Shown: piece after piece, positions 1 to 11,944 of the stretch
How positions within the stretch are numbered: position 1 is the first letter of the stretch
Layout of the letters: each line of letters begins with the position of its first letter
The notes under the pieces: model-generated
The model's input: only the letters and a program-made list of their open reading frames with translations
The model's database searches: none
What the model was told of the DNA's origin: nothing
NCBI GenBank assembly: GCA_003665825.1
Contig: QPFY01000002.1
Span: 1,054,001 to 1,118,000 of the forward strand
Source of the DNA: Microbotryum silenes-acaulis
Taxonomy: Eukaryota; Basidiomycota; Microbotryomycetes; Microbotryales; Microbotryaceae
Direction of reading: 5' to 3'
Length of the DNA stretch: 64,000 bases
Position numbers and translations under genes: made by a program

Positions 1-374
1 ACTCGGTCACGGGGTCGGGCACATCGGTACCGGTGGCCTCGACGGGGATGTCGGCGTAGGCATCAAAGTTGATACCGGTCTGTTGCTTGCTCACATCACC
101 GACGTCACCGAAGAGCTCCTTCTCGAGGCGGGCGTTGGCCGCACCGGGGATGTGCTTGCCGTTCTGCCACGAGCCCAAGCCGTCGTTGCGCTGGTGGCCA
201 CCGTGGAATCCTCCACCGGCTCCACCACCGCCGCCGGTGGACCATCCGCCACCTTGGCGAGGTGCGGGCGCTGGGGTCGACCAGTCGGCTCCTCGGGTCG
301 GGACGAATGCGGGAGCATTGGCGTTGCCCCAGCCAGCGGCAGGAGCGGGTTGCTGGGCAGCAGCGGGGGGAAGA
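1..374 (-). CDS. DED1: ATP-dependent RNA helicase DED1 (DDX3 family), N-terminal part, runs off left edge
   Basis: DED1 is a DEAD-box helicase that unwinds mRNA leaders during translation initiation. Only the N-terminal extension is present; the catalytic core lies beyond position 1. Read on the minus strand, a Gly/Trp/Gln-rich stretch is followed by [11 protein letters not shown], then [20 protein letters not shown] and DIPVEATG. This is the conserved block that precedes the Q motif in Ded1/DDX3 proteins. The exon appears to begin at 374, after an acceptor CAG (375-377) with a CTGAC branch site just upstream. The matching 5' exon and the start codon were not resolved: upstream frames do not give the usual YVPPHLR motif, so the first coding exon may lie anywhere up to about 1.1 kb. 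Family assignment is strong; gene boundaries are not. Confidence 0.85.
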
Positions 375-519
375 CTGTTGGGCAGTGCGAGGAGCAATAT
401 GGTCAGTTTGCAGGAATTTTTGTGAGCGGCACGAGGCGGCTTGTTCAACGGGTCTTTCGAATACAAGCGCGTCTGGTCTAGGTTCGGCGAGGGGGTGGCG
501 AATGCCCGTCGGCAATCGC

Positions 520-1568
520 GGGAGAATTCCTGGTGACCCGATAGCGACGCCCGGCCCAACAAACTAATTCAATCAGGTCATGCACCCGTGCTTGGTCGGA
601 ACAGGGCGGGGTATGCTTGATTGCTGGGTGACGTCGGGATCGCCGGGCTAAGGCCGCGTCTGGCCCAGGCCTGCGAAGTTGATTTCGGCGCGAAGGAGAG
701 GGAGAAACCGGTGAACGGGCGGGCACTCACGCAGGTGTGGCTTGGGCGGACCTCCTGGCGTGGGGAGGGACGTAGGCGGATCGAGGGGCGCCGGAATTAC
801 CGGAGACTGAAAGAGAGCCTGTTTCGCGTTGCGTTCCCAGGTACGAAAGACGAGGCCAAGCGGATGGTGAGACAAGGGCCGACACGGGGACGGCGGCGAG
901 CGAGCGGATGGAGGCGAGTTGGCGGGCGTGGGCGTGGGCGTGGGCGTAGGCGTAGGCGTAGGTTGGGTACGGACGAAAAGTGCGAGAGCGACCGAGTGCG
1001 ACGCGTCAATTTCGAAAAGTGCGGGTGGCGTCGTGCAAACAAGTGAGCAGAAAAAGGAATGTCAGTACCCAGTATCATCGAGAGGGGTCACCGCATCCCC
1101 AGCAACTCGTCAACGATGGTCATGGGTCGCTACAGCGGCCACGGCATCGTCTCGGAGTCGTGCTCGACCTGGCCAAGTCAGCGCGAACGAGGCCCCGGTG
1201 AACGCGGAAGAAGCACACAGAGAGCAGGCGGCACTGACCAAAAGAGCTCTCTAATCCATTTTGTTGTTGATGAGCAGACATATACGTTGTAGGGGGTGGA
1301 AGAGCAGAAGACTGAAGCGTCCAGGCAAGCGAGGGGGAAGTGGAGGGGAAGGAGGGAGTAGTTGGGTATGAGACGAAGTCGTCGGGGAGGAACACAAAGA
1401 GCAGGTTGATCCGCCAATCGCCGTCGTTCGACTTGGCTGCGAACGATCTTCACGCGGCCCGGCCCGGCTCTCGCGCACGGACCCATATGACGTACAGCCG
1501 AGGCTAGCTAACGATTTGATTTTTTTCCTACACCGAGGTCAATCTTAAATATTCCCCAACAAGAAAAT
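520..1568. other. Intergenic region with unresolved DED1 5' exon(s) or promoter
   Basis: About 1 kb between the recognised DED1 exon and the stop of the flavin-reductase-like gene. Both genes are on the minus strand, so this should hold the DED1 promoter and probably its first exon, plus the 3' UTR of the next gene. I see no convincing protein. A GC-rich hexanucleotide array lies near 918-962. Confidence 0.5.
918..962. repeat. GGCGTG/GGCGTA hexanucleotide minisatellite
   Basis: About six to seven tandem copies of a 6-bp unit. The first copies read GGCGTG and the later ones GGCGTA, so the array has a sharp variant boundary inside it. It lies in the presumed DED1 upstream region. Confidence 0.8.
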
Positions 1569-3010
1569 CTACACTTTGGCCTTGCCATCACTTCCAAGAA
1601 TCTTCTTGACCTCGTCTCGTTCCTTCTCCTTCTCCCACACAGGTCGCTAAGGCAGCAAAATTCACCCAGTGGCCAAGTCAGCAAGCCTGTGGGTCAGTCT
1701 TGGTCGAAGGAAGTAGTAGAGTACTCACAGGGGTCTCGTACACCTCCCTCGTCCTGCCGTACGTGATGCCTCCCAACCTCGAAACGGGAAGCAACCTCTC
1801 CGTGTCCACGAGCAAGCTGTCGTCGATCAAGTCGTCTCGGACGTGGAATCGCTTGATGCGACCAATGATGATCGTACTCGTGCGGTCCTTGTTATCGTTG
1901 TGGAGATGGTAGTGATGTTCTGTCAAACATGAAGCGAGGATATCGCCACGAATATGTGAGCCAACACACGGGGCAGAAGAATTGACCGTGTCGGATTGTG
2001 CGACTGACCGAGTTCACATTCCATCGAGAACCCACTCTCCCCGACCCTCGGCGCATCGATCGTATCACTCTTCTTCGGCGTTAAACCCGACAAGGCCCAC
2101 TCGCTGACCCCCTTGGGTGCATCGATCGAGGTGTAGTTGGCCGCGTCGACGAAGGGCTCGCTGATGATGTTGGTCGTGAAGTTCTTGGTTTGGAGGATGA
2201 AATCGCACGTGTGCTTGAGCTCGTCCGGTCCAGGGTGATTGATCGAGACCATCAACATGGGAGGATCGTGGCACGCGATGTTAAAGTCTAGTGAACAGAA
2301 CAAGGTGGTCGGAGGCCCGATCAGTAAGCATCGTACACGGAATGGTTCGGACTAGGGACAGAATACTCAGGAGCGGCGAAGGGGTGGATGTACAGGAGAA
2401 TGGGGCGAGGTTGGTTTGTCCCTCAGAGCTGATGGATGAGATGAATCCCACAGGTCTTGGAGTCTGTGGAGAAGCACACAGGTGTTCGCGGTCAGTACCT
2501 GCAGACGCCGCAACGGGCAGACTCAGTTCCCGGCCGGCCGGAAACTCACCACCCCCTGAGTGTCAGGAAAGCAGACGATGCCCAGAATGTCGAGATCAGC
2601 TTCCAGAGTCATCAGCAGCGATATGCCGGTAGATCCTTCTCTGCAGCGGGCTCACCGAAATCATCAGCTTGTACAAGCTGGCCTTGTTGATCTTGTCGTC
2701 GCTCGGATCGATCGTCCTGAACTTGACGTCGTCCTTGCCGCTCCACAGGCCGGACTTGACCCCGTCGAGCTCAACGTTCTTGGAAGCACCTGATCCTGGG
2801 GTATAGTCCGGATCGACGGTTTGGGTGACGTTCCATGCCGTGGAGGCAGGAAACGCGGCTCGGCTCGCTTCAACCTGTGGGAAGAAAGTGGGGGCGATCC
2901 CGATGACGTGAGCAAAAAGGGGGGGATAGCGGATCGAGGATCGAGGATCGAGGATCGCGAATCGCGCAGAACGTATGCCGTACCTCTTTGAAGGGGGGAC
3001 GGTTCGTCAT
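1569..3010 (-). CDS. Flavin reductase-like FMN-binding split-barrel protein, 289 aa, 7 exons
   Basis: Member of the flavin-reductase-like (DIM6/NTAB) family, which binds FMN in a split-barrel fold; the substrate is unknown. Exons in coding order: 2984-3010, 2656-2874, 2550-2555, 2394-2463, 2009-2287, 1729-1919, 1569-1646. They total 870 nt and stay in frame. The chain reads YKLMIS, then GV, then TPRPVGFISS, LAPFSYFNIACHDPP, FILQTKNFTTNIIS, IIIGRIKRFHV and GGITYGRTREVYETPRP, all typical blocks of the family. The third exon is only 6 nt. Intron 1 holds a short GATCGAG repeat. The ATG at 3010 is followed by nine codons and a GTACGG donor. No signal peptide is visible, so the protein is probably cytosolic. 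The short internal exon is the only part inferred mainly from motif continuity. Confidence 0.9.
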
Positions 3011-4779
3011 GGCTCGGGAGGTGCTGAGGGCAGTATGGAAGAGGTGACGGAATGTAATAATGGTGTGCGAATCGCGCAAGGCGACAGGATGTAGGTAGGA
3101 AGAGACAGGCAGAGCTCCGCTCGGTCACGTCACCTTTCAAGCTGCTGCTGGCAGGTCAGTTCGGCAGTAATTCGGCTACGGGTCGCTCGCACGATGAAGA
3201 AGGGTACACGGTCTGGTATTGCGAATCGAAATAGAAAAAGCTACCAAAGAGGGATCGCTGATCCAGAGGCTTGACCTCATCCCGCATGAGGACCCAATGT
3301 AGAATCATCATAAATTCCAGCTAGTCTTCGTTCGAAGACCCGGTCCGATCCCCATCGAACGTCGAGAACAGCGGATAGATCAGCGTCTAATTAAAGAATC
3401 GCATCGTCAATTGATGATTCCTTTGAAAAAGGAATGCAATGACTTGACTAATGTAGATAAATTTTGTTCTTCATGTCTATCGTGTTCGACGTCGACTCTG
3501 GTGGGAGGGAAGAGAAAGGGGAAAAAGAGAAAAGGAGGGAAGGGAACACAAGGGGATAAGATGATTCTTGCGAGTCGTCGGTGACTTGGTAGCACAAGAC
3601 ATAATGAAGGAATATGAGGTGGGCACCCCGGAAGCGGGGGGAAATTGCGAGGGGCCACGTCGTTGGCGAACGAAGCGGACCTGCCACGCCCTCAGCAGAG
3701 GCGTGGGATGATCCCGAGTGAGGAGTGTAGTGGCAGAATGAAATGCACGATCGGAGTGGTAGGTACGATGGCGTATCAGCTAGACCGTCGGCAGGAGCCG
3801 AAAATGGCTCGATAGGACGAATGGGTGGTAAGCGAAGAGGCAGAAGACGGCGGCCGCCTGCGAAACTCAGCCTGAGGTTTCCGCCGGCGGTGCGAAAACT
3901 TGCGAAAACGGGTTTCGGACGCGCGAGGACCGATTTTGACCGGAACCCCCTCCGCTCCTGGGCCCGTCGAGGGGGACGACAGCTGACCTTTGCCTGCCTC
4001 GTACGTCGATCCGCCCACTTCCCCCCGTCCCACCAAAAGATCGTAAGTCGTTCGCAAGTCGTCACCCGTCGACATTGGTTCGTGCTGCTGGTCTGCTCTG
4101 CACACGCGAACGACCTCTTCCTGTTGCGCCGTTGCGTCCCGCGTACGACACCGCAACTGCTGCCTGCCCGTCGAGTCTGGCCCCAGCTTCGCTTCGCTAC
4201 GCCTCTTGCCTCGCCTCCGCTGGCGGGAGCGACTCGCCCCAGCGCTCTGCGTTTTTTCACCCGTCGATTCGGCTGCGGCGTTTGCTCACCATCCCGAAAC
4301 CCCCGACCCTCGTCATCGACGTCGACAAGCGGTATTGCCGTATATCGAAACTCTCCTCGCCATCCCAACCGGGGTCATCGGTGGAAGGGGTGGATACGTG
4401 GTGCAGAGGATTGTCGCAGGGGCCTAGACGAACTGTTGGCCGGGCGAAGCCGCGATCGTCGTAGGCACGCGACGTTGCTGCACCCCGAGCGCTAGCACGG
4501 CGGTCTTGAACATGCGAAAGGGTGCTTCAAGCATAAATGGGGAATGATCAGGGCTAGGCTAAGGGCAGAAATGTCGACGAAAGTGCATGTAGCGCCGACC
4601 CTCGACCTCGACTAGACTCGACTCGACGCACGGCCGGCCTTCGCGCGACCGGCCACGAACGACGCACGGACACACGGGAGCAACCAAATACACACTTGCG
4701 CGCTCATCCTCATCAACACCGGAGGCTGACCTTGGTTCTACCACATCTTGATTGGCCTACACACAGAACAGACGTCATC
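3011..4779. other. Intergenic region, promoters of the flavin-reductase-like gene (-) and RPS18 (+)
   Basis: About 1.77 kb between divergent genes. Long ORFs face each other on both strands at 3448-4495. They contain many Arg, Cys and Ser runs, match no family I recognise, and look like GC-driven chance frames. The last 100 nt before RPS18 should hold its short leader. Confidence 0.5.
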
Positions 4780-5658
4780 ATGTCTTTGGTCGTCCCGGAA
4801 GCCCACGTGCAATTCCAGCACATCTTGCGATTGCTCAACACCAACGTTGACGGCAAGCGCAAGATCATGTTCGCCTTGACCGAGATCAAGGGTGTCGGTC
4901 GTCGTTACGCCAACGTCGTCTGCAAGAAGGCCGATGTCGATCTCAACAAGCGGTCAGTTTACCCTTGCTGCTACAAGGTCATGGGGAACAGGCGGGAGGC
5001 CGAGGCTGGAGGCGCGTGACGGGATAAACGATGGCGGCCAAAGGACGAGAGAAAGATCGTACAGCTGACAAATGGCTTTATTGTACCGCCAAAATCAGTG
5101 CCGGTGAACTCAACCCTGATGAGCTGGAGCGCATCGTCACCATCATGCAAAACCCCACCCAATTCAAGATCCCCAACTGGTTCCTCAACAGGTATGCCCC
5201 GCCAGTCGATACGGCTCCGGATGACGAACGCGCGATGCTGACCAGAAGTGGCTTTGGCTCTTGCTTAACCGTCTCACAGGCAAAAGGACTGGATTGATGG
5301 CAAGTACGGCCAGCTCTTGTCCAACCAACTTGACTCTAAAGTGAGTTTCCATCACCTGATTGTGCGCAAGCTTCACATACAGTTGAGCTGATACCTTGTT
5401 TCACGCCACTGCTGCAATCTCCGCCCTACTAGATGCGTGAGGATCTTGAGCGACTGAAGAAGATCCGTCTCCACCGAGCTCTCCGTACCTACTGGGGTCT
5501 CCGTGTCCGTGGTCAACACACCAAGACCACCGGTCGCCGAGGAAAGACCGTCGGTGTCTCCAAGAAAAGTGAGTTCTGCGTCTTTGATGCTTTCCGCACT
5601 CTTTCGAGGAATTCATTGTACTGACGACGCGTCCTTCTGCTCTCGCGCTCCAGAGTAA
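4780..5658 (+). CDS. RPS18: 40S ribosomal protein S18 (uS13), 155 aa, 5 exons
   Basis: Small-subunit ribosomal protein at the head of the 40S subunit, contacting tRNA and the inter-subunit bridge. Exons 4780-4952, 5099-5191, 5280-5340, 5433-5568 and 5654-5658 sum to 468 nt. Recognisable blocks are [61 protein letters not shown] and the C-terminal [20 protein letters not shown]. Length equals the usual 146-156 aa. The last exon holds only 5 coding nucleotides (AG plus TAA), so the final Lys codon is split by an intron. Third codon positions are strongly C/G biased, as expected for a highly expressed gene. Confidence 0.97.
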
Positions 5659-6990
5659 AAGGTTCCTTGTGGACCATTATCACTTCCCTTGGAAACCTCC
5701 TTCAGACGCCTCAATACTTCTTGTCCTTGTTAGGGTGTGCTTTCTGTGGAATGGTACATGAGCGCAGGTTTCTCTTTGCATCCCATTCATCTTTCGTGGC
5801 GATGCGGCGAGAGCTTCGTGAGAGAGATCGCCAGTCGCGTGTATTCGCCCCTGACCGGAAAAGAGCGCGATGGTGTGCAGCGCTGCACCTCGATCACTGG
5901 TCTAGAAGAGCTTCGTCGAGCGCACAGTTTTCATTCATGGAGCGAGCATTTCCTTTCCATCCCGCTTGCCGGGGCAAGCTAATTCGGTAGGAAGATTCAT
6001 TTGACCTACACGAAGAAAACCCACCGTCCGCAGCGCGGCCACCGCAGCTACTTTGGGTTTGTGCGCTTCCGCGTAGTGCCGCGCCAGTCCACCACTGCCT
6101 ACAAGCTGCAGCTCATGCGGCGCAGTTACACTTTTTTGTATTGTCCCTCGAGCTGCGACCAATCTTTGTCACTGAGCTACAGCGCATAGTTGGCGTGGGC
6201 AGAACAAATTCAACCCCGGCTGGCTGCTCGAAAATGTTGTCTCGGGCCCGAAGTTAGGCATTACAGCAGCAGGAATGAAGCACGTAATCTATCTGCACTA
6301 GCACCTCAAACACCAATAATCAGGAACAATGGAATCAATACAGATTTAAAGACTACATAGAATAGAAGTAAATCTAGAACTACATGTTGTTGCCGGAGTG
6401 GCAAATGGTCGGGCAGAGGGCGTGAAATGAATTCCCTCTCTGAAGAGACGAGCACGAATTTCCTCCTTCACTGATTCTCCATGCACCCCCCATGACGCGC
6501 TCAAAGATGTAGGACCGAAGCAAGTTGCCATCGTCGCCCACGTCGTTGTGGTGGCGGTCGGACGTCGGACTCCATTGAGCCGCGACAAGCGCTCGGCCGC
6601 GCACCGTGCCACGGGTCAGCGTCATCGCCGGTGCTGCGACTGCGAGGTGAGTGGATTGCTGTGCGGCCGTTGCGGATGCCGAGATTACTTCTGCGCATCT
6701 TCCTCTCGTGGTTCGACCCTCGACCGCCGACTTCCGTTCTCTTTCCTCTCTTTCCATCGAACAGTTCTTATTCCCTTATCCCTCCTTTCTCCTTCTTGGC
6801 TTCTCGCTTCTAGACTCAGAAAGGATCGACCTCACACTCGCTCGAGCCCCGTTCGACGTCGCTCGAGGCTGAACTACGGATTTCCCAAGTCGAACTCACC
6901 CACCGCGTTGCGACCATCTTTGAAACTCAAAAAGGGCTGGAAACGCATCGATACGACTTGCACCTCTCGTTCATTTACGCCACAGCCATT
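5659..6990. other. Intergenic region between RPS18 and the aspartic protease
   Basis: About 1.3 kb after RPS18, holding its 3' UTR and the promoter of the protease gene. Several ORFs of 60-150 codons exist, but none has family motifs. The last 200 nt before 6991 are rich in C/T tracts, as often found upstream of fungal transcription starts. Confidence 0.5.
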
Positions 6991-8806
6991 ATGAAGTTGA
7001 TTACATTCGAACTCGCTTCGACGTTGGTCCTGCTATTGCTGCCGAGCTCGACCGATGCACGACCGGCGGCCGCTGCGGCGTCGATCGCAGCAGTCAAGAC
7101 CGCGCCTGGCATCATCGAACTTCCTTTACAACGCTTGTCGAAACGCACCCGAACGAGGGACGAGTTCTTGGCCAAGGCGAATTTCATGAGAGCGAAGTAT
7201 GGCTTCGACACAACAAGCACGACAGAGTCGCGATCCAAGGTCAGTGCTTCGCCTCGGCTTTAAACAGATTACGTCGCGTCGGAATTAGTTGCTGCGAGCA
7301 CCCAGGTGGCGCGGCACCGCCCAACGGCTTCGGAGTCCGAGATCTCGGACGGGCTGCCTTTGAGACACTCGCTGGGGTCTGCCCACCCCGAGCCTTCTGC
7401 GCCTTCTCGAAACTGCACCAAAAATCAACCCGTACTGACATGATTTTCGGCCTACTGGCTTGCGATATCTACAGAGACGAAGACGGGCCGCTGGAACGGT
7501 GACGATGACGGCCTTCCAGGACGCCGAGTACGTTGGAACCATCTCTATCGGAACACCCGCCGAATCGCATTCCGTCATCCTCGACACGGGGTCGGCTGAC
7601 CTCATCATGGCAGCCGATAATTGCAAGGGATGCGCGTCGACGACGAATGGGTACTCGGCCGCGGATTCTTCTTCGTCCGCGAGCACGTCAACATCTTTTT
7701 CGATCACCTACGGCAGTGGAGACGCATCGGGTACGCTCGTCAAAGACAATGTTACCATTTCTGGGTACACCGTCGCTTCACAAACCTTTGCGTCATGTAC
7801 GACAATGGACAACATTGTTGCTGGCAACATCAGCGGCCTGCTCGGTCTCGGGTGGCAGGGGCTTGCGACCTCAGGAGCGGTGCCCCTCGTTCAAGCATTG
7901 GCCAACAGCGGTGACTTGCCTTCCAAGGTCTTCGGGTTCCAGTTCAAATCGTACGCTTACGACAAGCTGACGAGTGACTACATGAACGGTGGCAAGATGA
8001 CGATCGGTGGCACCGACACCTCGGCTTACTCCGGCGACATCAACTGGGTCAACATCGACTCCAGCAAGACGTACTGGCAAATTCCCCTCGATACCATCAC
8101 CGTCGGAGGCAATGATCTCGGCATCTCGGCCGATAATGTCGTCATTGACACGGGGACGACTTTGATCGGGGCGCCTGCCGCAGCTGTCGCCGCCATCTAT
8201 GCTCAAATCAGTGGCGCCGCCGCCGTCTCGCTCAGCGGCTCTTCCGGCTATTACTCTATCCCCTGCAGCGGCACCTACAACGTCGCATTCACGTTTGGTA
8301 ACGTCAGCTATGCAATCCCATCCGATGCCTTCAACACTGGCCAATATGACTCGAGCGGAAACTGCCTCGGTGCCATCTTTGCGCTCACCTCCAGCAGCAG
8401 CATTGGCACCAGTTCGAGCTCGCTGCAGTGGATCATCGGCGATGCCTTCTTGACAGGTGTCTACTCGGCATACCGCTTCTCCTCTCCTGCGGCTGTTGGT
8501 TTCGCCACACTTGGTTCGGGTGGATCGGCGGCCTCTGGAAGCAGTTCGTCGTCTTCATCGACCGACACCTCTTCCAACAAGTCGATGACTTCGGGCTCGA
8601 CTCGCTCGGCCTCCTCTTTGACGGTTTACCCCTTTGCCTTTACGCTGGGTCTCCTTTCGTTGATCTTGTCCACTGACTTGGACCTGGTGATTGTCCCAAA
8701 ATATAGAATGTCTGCACTCCTACTAGCAGCCTTGGCCGTCATTCGCATGTTTCACACTCGCCACTCGCATCCCCTGTACCACTGTTCTTTATTTGCCGAG
8801 TCCTGA
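6991..8806 (+). CDS. Secreted pepsin-like aspartic protease (family A1), about 526 aa
   Basis: Aspartic endopeptidase of the pepsin family, probably extracellular or cell-wall bound. Exon 1 is 6991-7239 and exon 2 is 7475-8806. The start at 6991 begins a signal peptide (MKLITFELASTLVLLLL); an in-frame ATG at 6958 would put extra residues before it. A propeptide rich in Arg/Lys follows (RTRTRDEF, then RRRR just after the intron, a possible Kex2-type cleavage site). Catalytic aspartates are in ILDTGSAD (about residue 120) and VIDTGTT (about residue 308). YGSG marks the flap. A Ser/Thr-rich tail of about 50 residues is followed by hydrophobic sequence, suggesting a GPI-anchor signal. The last 40 residues after it look unusual; a missed intron near 8663-8700 or an earlier end is possible. 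Confidence 0.92.
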
Positions 8807-9852
8807 CTGACTTCTATCGTATTTATAATGATCTGAGCGCTTCCCAATATGAAAATGTGCAAATGTGCAATCCATAATTCGAATACCAGAGTCGATCACA
8901 TAGTTCGATCCGAAGTGCTCCCGCAGACCGCGTTCCCTTAAGAAATTTACCACGCCTTTGTTCAGAACAAAGAATACTGCGAGAGTTCGGAAGTGATCGG
9001 GGAGTTTATGTCCTCTTTGTTGGACCATTCCAAGTGGAAATTTGATCGCGCTGCTTCGCGAAGGCTGCAGCCCCTGTCTTGCGCGGCCCACCGTGATCCT
9101 TGGAGAAGGACGGACGGACGGATCGATCGCGAAAGTCAACAAGCTCATGGAATTGAGCCAGATGGTAAGCTACTGCAAACCTTTGCCTTTGTTGTAGGTA
9201 ATTTGGAAAGTGGGACTCCGGGCGACATACGGCGTGCTACCTACCTCGCGTCACGAGATCGTCGGTGACCCTGACCGACTCGCCTCCGAGGAGTCGGGGC
9301 TGTCGCACTCGCGATCCTGTCGATCGGAAGACTCCTGGACCAGTGGAGGCAAATGACATTGGGCACGAAGAACTTGGATGCATGATGGTATGATGGTATA
9401 GCATTTCCTTTCTGAATGAGCTGGCTTTTTGGGTAGCCGGGTTGTACGATGACGAGGCAATGGGCCGGCAGTTAGCATTAGGTCATTATTAGATCGTCGA
9501 TTACCAACTGCAACCGATTTCGAGGTTCATTCCCAATCAGGCGAGTTGGCGCCCGCGTGTGACTCGACCCACTGCGGCTGGACTGCTCCTCTCGCCTTCC
9601 CGCCCATCCTCCCTCGAGTGCAACGACGCTCGAACAATCTGTGTGAGTTCCAAGTACAGTCAACATCGACTGCTCCTCGTCTGTGACGGCCTAGCTGATG
9701 TGCGCGCTCTTCATTACAATCGGTCAACCCGCCCCCGCCGCCTGTCGAGCGTACAATGTGCAGCCCCACCCACGCGCTTATCCACCCGACCCCACAGCCT
9801 CCCCTCTCTCCCTCCCTCCTCACCCCGCCTTTGACCCATTCCATCACCCAAT
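8807..9852. other. Intergenic region between two protease genes
   Basis: About 1 kb separating the aspartic protease from the subtilase, both on the plus strand. No gene recognised. The segment just before 9853 is a C-rich pyrimidine tract (CCTCCCTCC-like), consistent with a core promoter or leader. Confidence 0.5.

Positions 9853-11944
<2,092 letters not shown>

Noticed and set aside
69..515. Several ORFs on both strands at the left edge
   Set aside because: The DED1 frame with GKHIPG, LFGD and QQTGINFD is decisive; the others are shadows, although one minus frame may contribute an unresolved upstream exon.
3448..4495. Two long opposed ORFs (306 and 250 codons) between the flavin-reductase-like gene and RPS18
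   Set aside because: Both are rich in Arg, Cys and Ser, share no motif with a known family, and mirror each other, as GC-rich non-coding DNA often does.
5569..5653. Possible box C/D snoRNA in the last RPS18 intron (TGATGC ... CTGAC)
   Set aside because: The boxes are imperfect and only about 40 nt apart, too short for a normal guide; the CTGAC is more simply the branch site.
7460..7474. Extension of the aspartic protease ORF upstream into 7460
   Set aside because: The codons before 7475 are intron; the acceptor CTACAG fits and joins the signal-peptide exon in frame.
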